Source of the DNA: an uncultured Janibacter sp.
Lineage (GTDB): Bacteria; Actinomycetota; Actinomycetes; Actinomycetales; Dermatophilaceae
Length of the DNA stretch: 16,115 bases
Direction: 5' to 3'
Assembly (NCBI GenBank): GCA_946222495.1
Contig: CAMICF010000047.1
Coordinates: 1 to 16,115, forward strand
The notes beneath the pieces are model-generated. The model did not search any database. It was not told the origin of the DNA and saw only the letters and a program-made list of their open reading frames with translations. The position numbers and the translations under genes were made by a program. Of the stretch, positions 15,284 through 16,115 are shown in pieces (within the stretch, counting starts at the first letter, position 1; every line of letters starts with the position of its first letter).

Positions 15284-16115
15284 ATGACCACCGAACCGAT
15301 GTCGAACGACCTGCGGGACCTGCGGGCCGAGCTGGCGCGGCAGAAGTCCGAGTCCGCGACCGTCGCCTCGCAGAACGAGCGCCTCGTGCGCACGCTCAAG
15401 GACGCCCGGACGCAGATCGTCACCCTCCGTGAGGAGCTCGAGCGGCTCGCACAGCCGCCGGCGTCCTACGCGGTGATCGTCGGCGTGCACGCGGAGGACC
15501 GTGCCGTCGACGTGCTCAACGGTGGTCGCAAGATGCACGTCGCGGTGAGCCCAGCGATCGAGGTGGACGAGCTGGCCATCGGCCGCGAGGTCCGGCTCAA
15601 CGAGGCGATGAACGTCGTCTCCGTGCACGGCGAGGACGTCGCCGGCGAGGTCGTCGTCGTCAAGGAGGTCCTCGACGAGGAGCGGCTGCTCGTCCTCATG
15701 CGGCAGGACGAGGAGCGCGTCGTCCGCCGGGGCTCCCGCGTCACGGACAAGCAGGTCCGGGTCGGCGACGCCGTGCTCATCGACCAGCGCAGCAACATCG
15801 CCGTCGAGCGGATCGCGCGGGCCGAGGTCGCCGACCTCGTCCTCGAGGAGGTCCCCGACCTCGGCTACGACGACATCGGTGGCCTGGGCGAGCAGATCGA
15901 GGCGATCCGCGACAGCGTCGAGCTGCCCTACCTCCACGCCGACCTCTACGAGCGCCACCACCTCAAGGCGCCGAAGGGGGTCCTGCTCTACGGTCCTCCC
16001 GGCAACGGCAAGACGATGATCGCCAAGGCCGTCGCGGCATCGTTGGCGCGCAAGGTCGCCGAGCGCACCGGGCAGGAGAGCGCCACGGCGTACTTCCTCA
16101 ACATCAAGGGCCCGG
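15284..16115 (+). CDS. arc: Proteasome-associated AAA ATPase Arc/Mpa (5' part, truncated by window end)
   Basis: The first 277 residues of the hexameric AAA+ unfoldase that feeds pupylated proteins to the 20S proteasome are present; the frame is open at the window edge. Residues 9-56 form the N-terminal coiled coil (DLRAELARQKSES to LREELERLA) that in Mpa/Arc binds Pup. Residues 60-185 form the tandem OB interdomain, with LNGGRKMHVAVSP at 78-90. The AAA domain opens with DLGYDDIGGL (192-201) and carries Walker A GPPGNGKT at 237-244. The cysteine seen in the Mpa and Arc Walker A motifs I remember (GPPGCGKT) is Asn here. Walker B, the arginine fingers and the C-terminal gating tail lie outside the window. 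ATG 15284 has a good ribosome binding site; ATG 15299 is an alternative. The gene lies downstream of trmI, as in other actinobacteria, and normally leads into dop, pup and prcBA. Confidence 0.95.
   Translation, partial: MTTEPMSNDLRDLRAELARQKSESATVASQNERLVRTLKDARTQIVTLREELERLAQPPASYAVIVGVHAEDRAVDVLNGGRKMHVAVSPAIEVDELAIGREVRLNEAMNVVSVHGEDVAGEVVVVKEVLDEERLLVLMRQDEERVVRRGSRVTDKQVRVGDAVLIDQRSNIAVERIARAEVADLVLEEVPDLGYDDIGGLGEQIEAIRDSVELPYLHADLYERHHLKAPKGVLLYGPPGNGKTMIAKAVAASLARKVAERTGQESATAYFLNIKGP

Overview
The window is about 16.1 kb of high-GC chromosome from an actinobacterium. The evidence is the mycothiol ligase MshC, the Arc/Mpa-type proteasomal ATPase, the actinobacterial marker families DUF3090, DUF5703 and SCO1664, frequent GTG starts, and many start codons with a TAG-type -10 hexamer only 6-8 nt upstream (leaderless promoters). 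From memory, the gene order matches the Rv2115c-Rv2141c block of Mycobacterium tuberculosis (mpa, trmI, RecB-like, metH, PAC2, mshC, SCO1664-like, DUF3090, histidine phosphatase, DUF5703, M20 peptidase). It is therefore conserved core genome rather than an accessory island. I see no insertion sequence, phage module or CRISPR array. Compact Micrococcales such as Intrasporangiaceae are a reasonable guess, but this is inference.

Layout. 1-140: tRNA-Leu(GAG) with a strong hairpin terminator. 221-2085: a small unknown gene, an M20 metallohydrolase (+) and a convergent DUF5703 gene (-). 2124-3489: an acidic small protein (+) and a convergent CorA metal-ion channel (-). 3538-6822: a + strand cluster of histidine phosphatase (MSMEG_4193 family), DUF3090 zinc-ribbon protein, SCO1664 PI3/4-kinase-like protein and mshC. 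6863-8442: a PAC2 protein (-) and a HAD hydrolase (+) fired from a 32-nt divergent promoter region. 8470-13010: an Fe-S RecB/Cas4-like nuclease and cobalamin-dependent metH, both on the - strand and overlapping by 4 nt. 13082-16115: a site-2 protease with CBS-like tail, the tRNA m1A58 methyltransferase trmI, and the proteasome ATPase arc, which runs off the window. No stretch longer than 300 bases lacks a gene.

Functional themes. Mycothiol synthesis (mshC) sits beside a phosphatase/kinase-like pair of unknown substrate. Protein turnover is represented by Arc, a PAC2-domain protein and the site-2 protease. One-carbon and methionine metabolism is represented by metH. The points most worth a second look are the phosphatase-DUF3090-kinase cassette next to mshC (the phosphatase is a candidate for the mycothiol step MshA2, which as far as I know has no assigned gene), the run of leaderless promoters, an exact tandem duplication that appears to have separated two overlapping convergent stop codons, and the stand-alone iron-sulfur nuclease coupled to metH.
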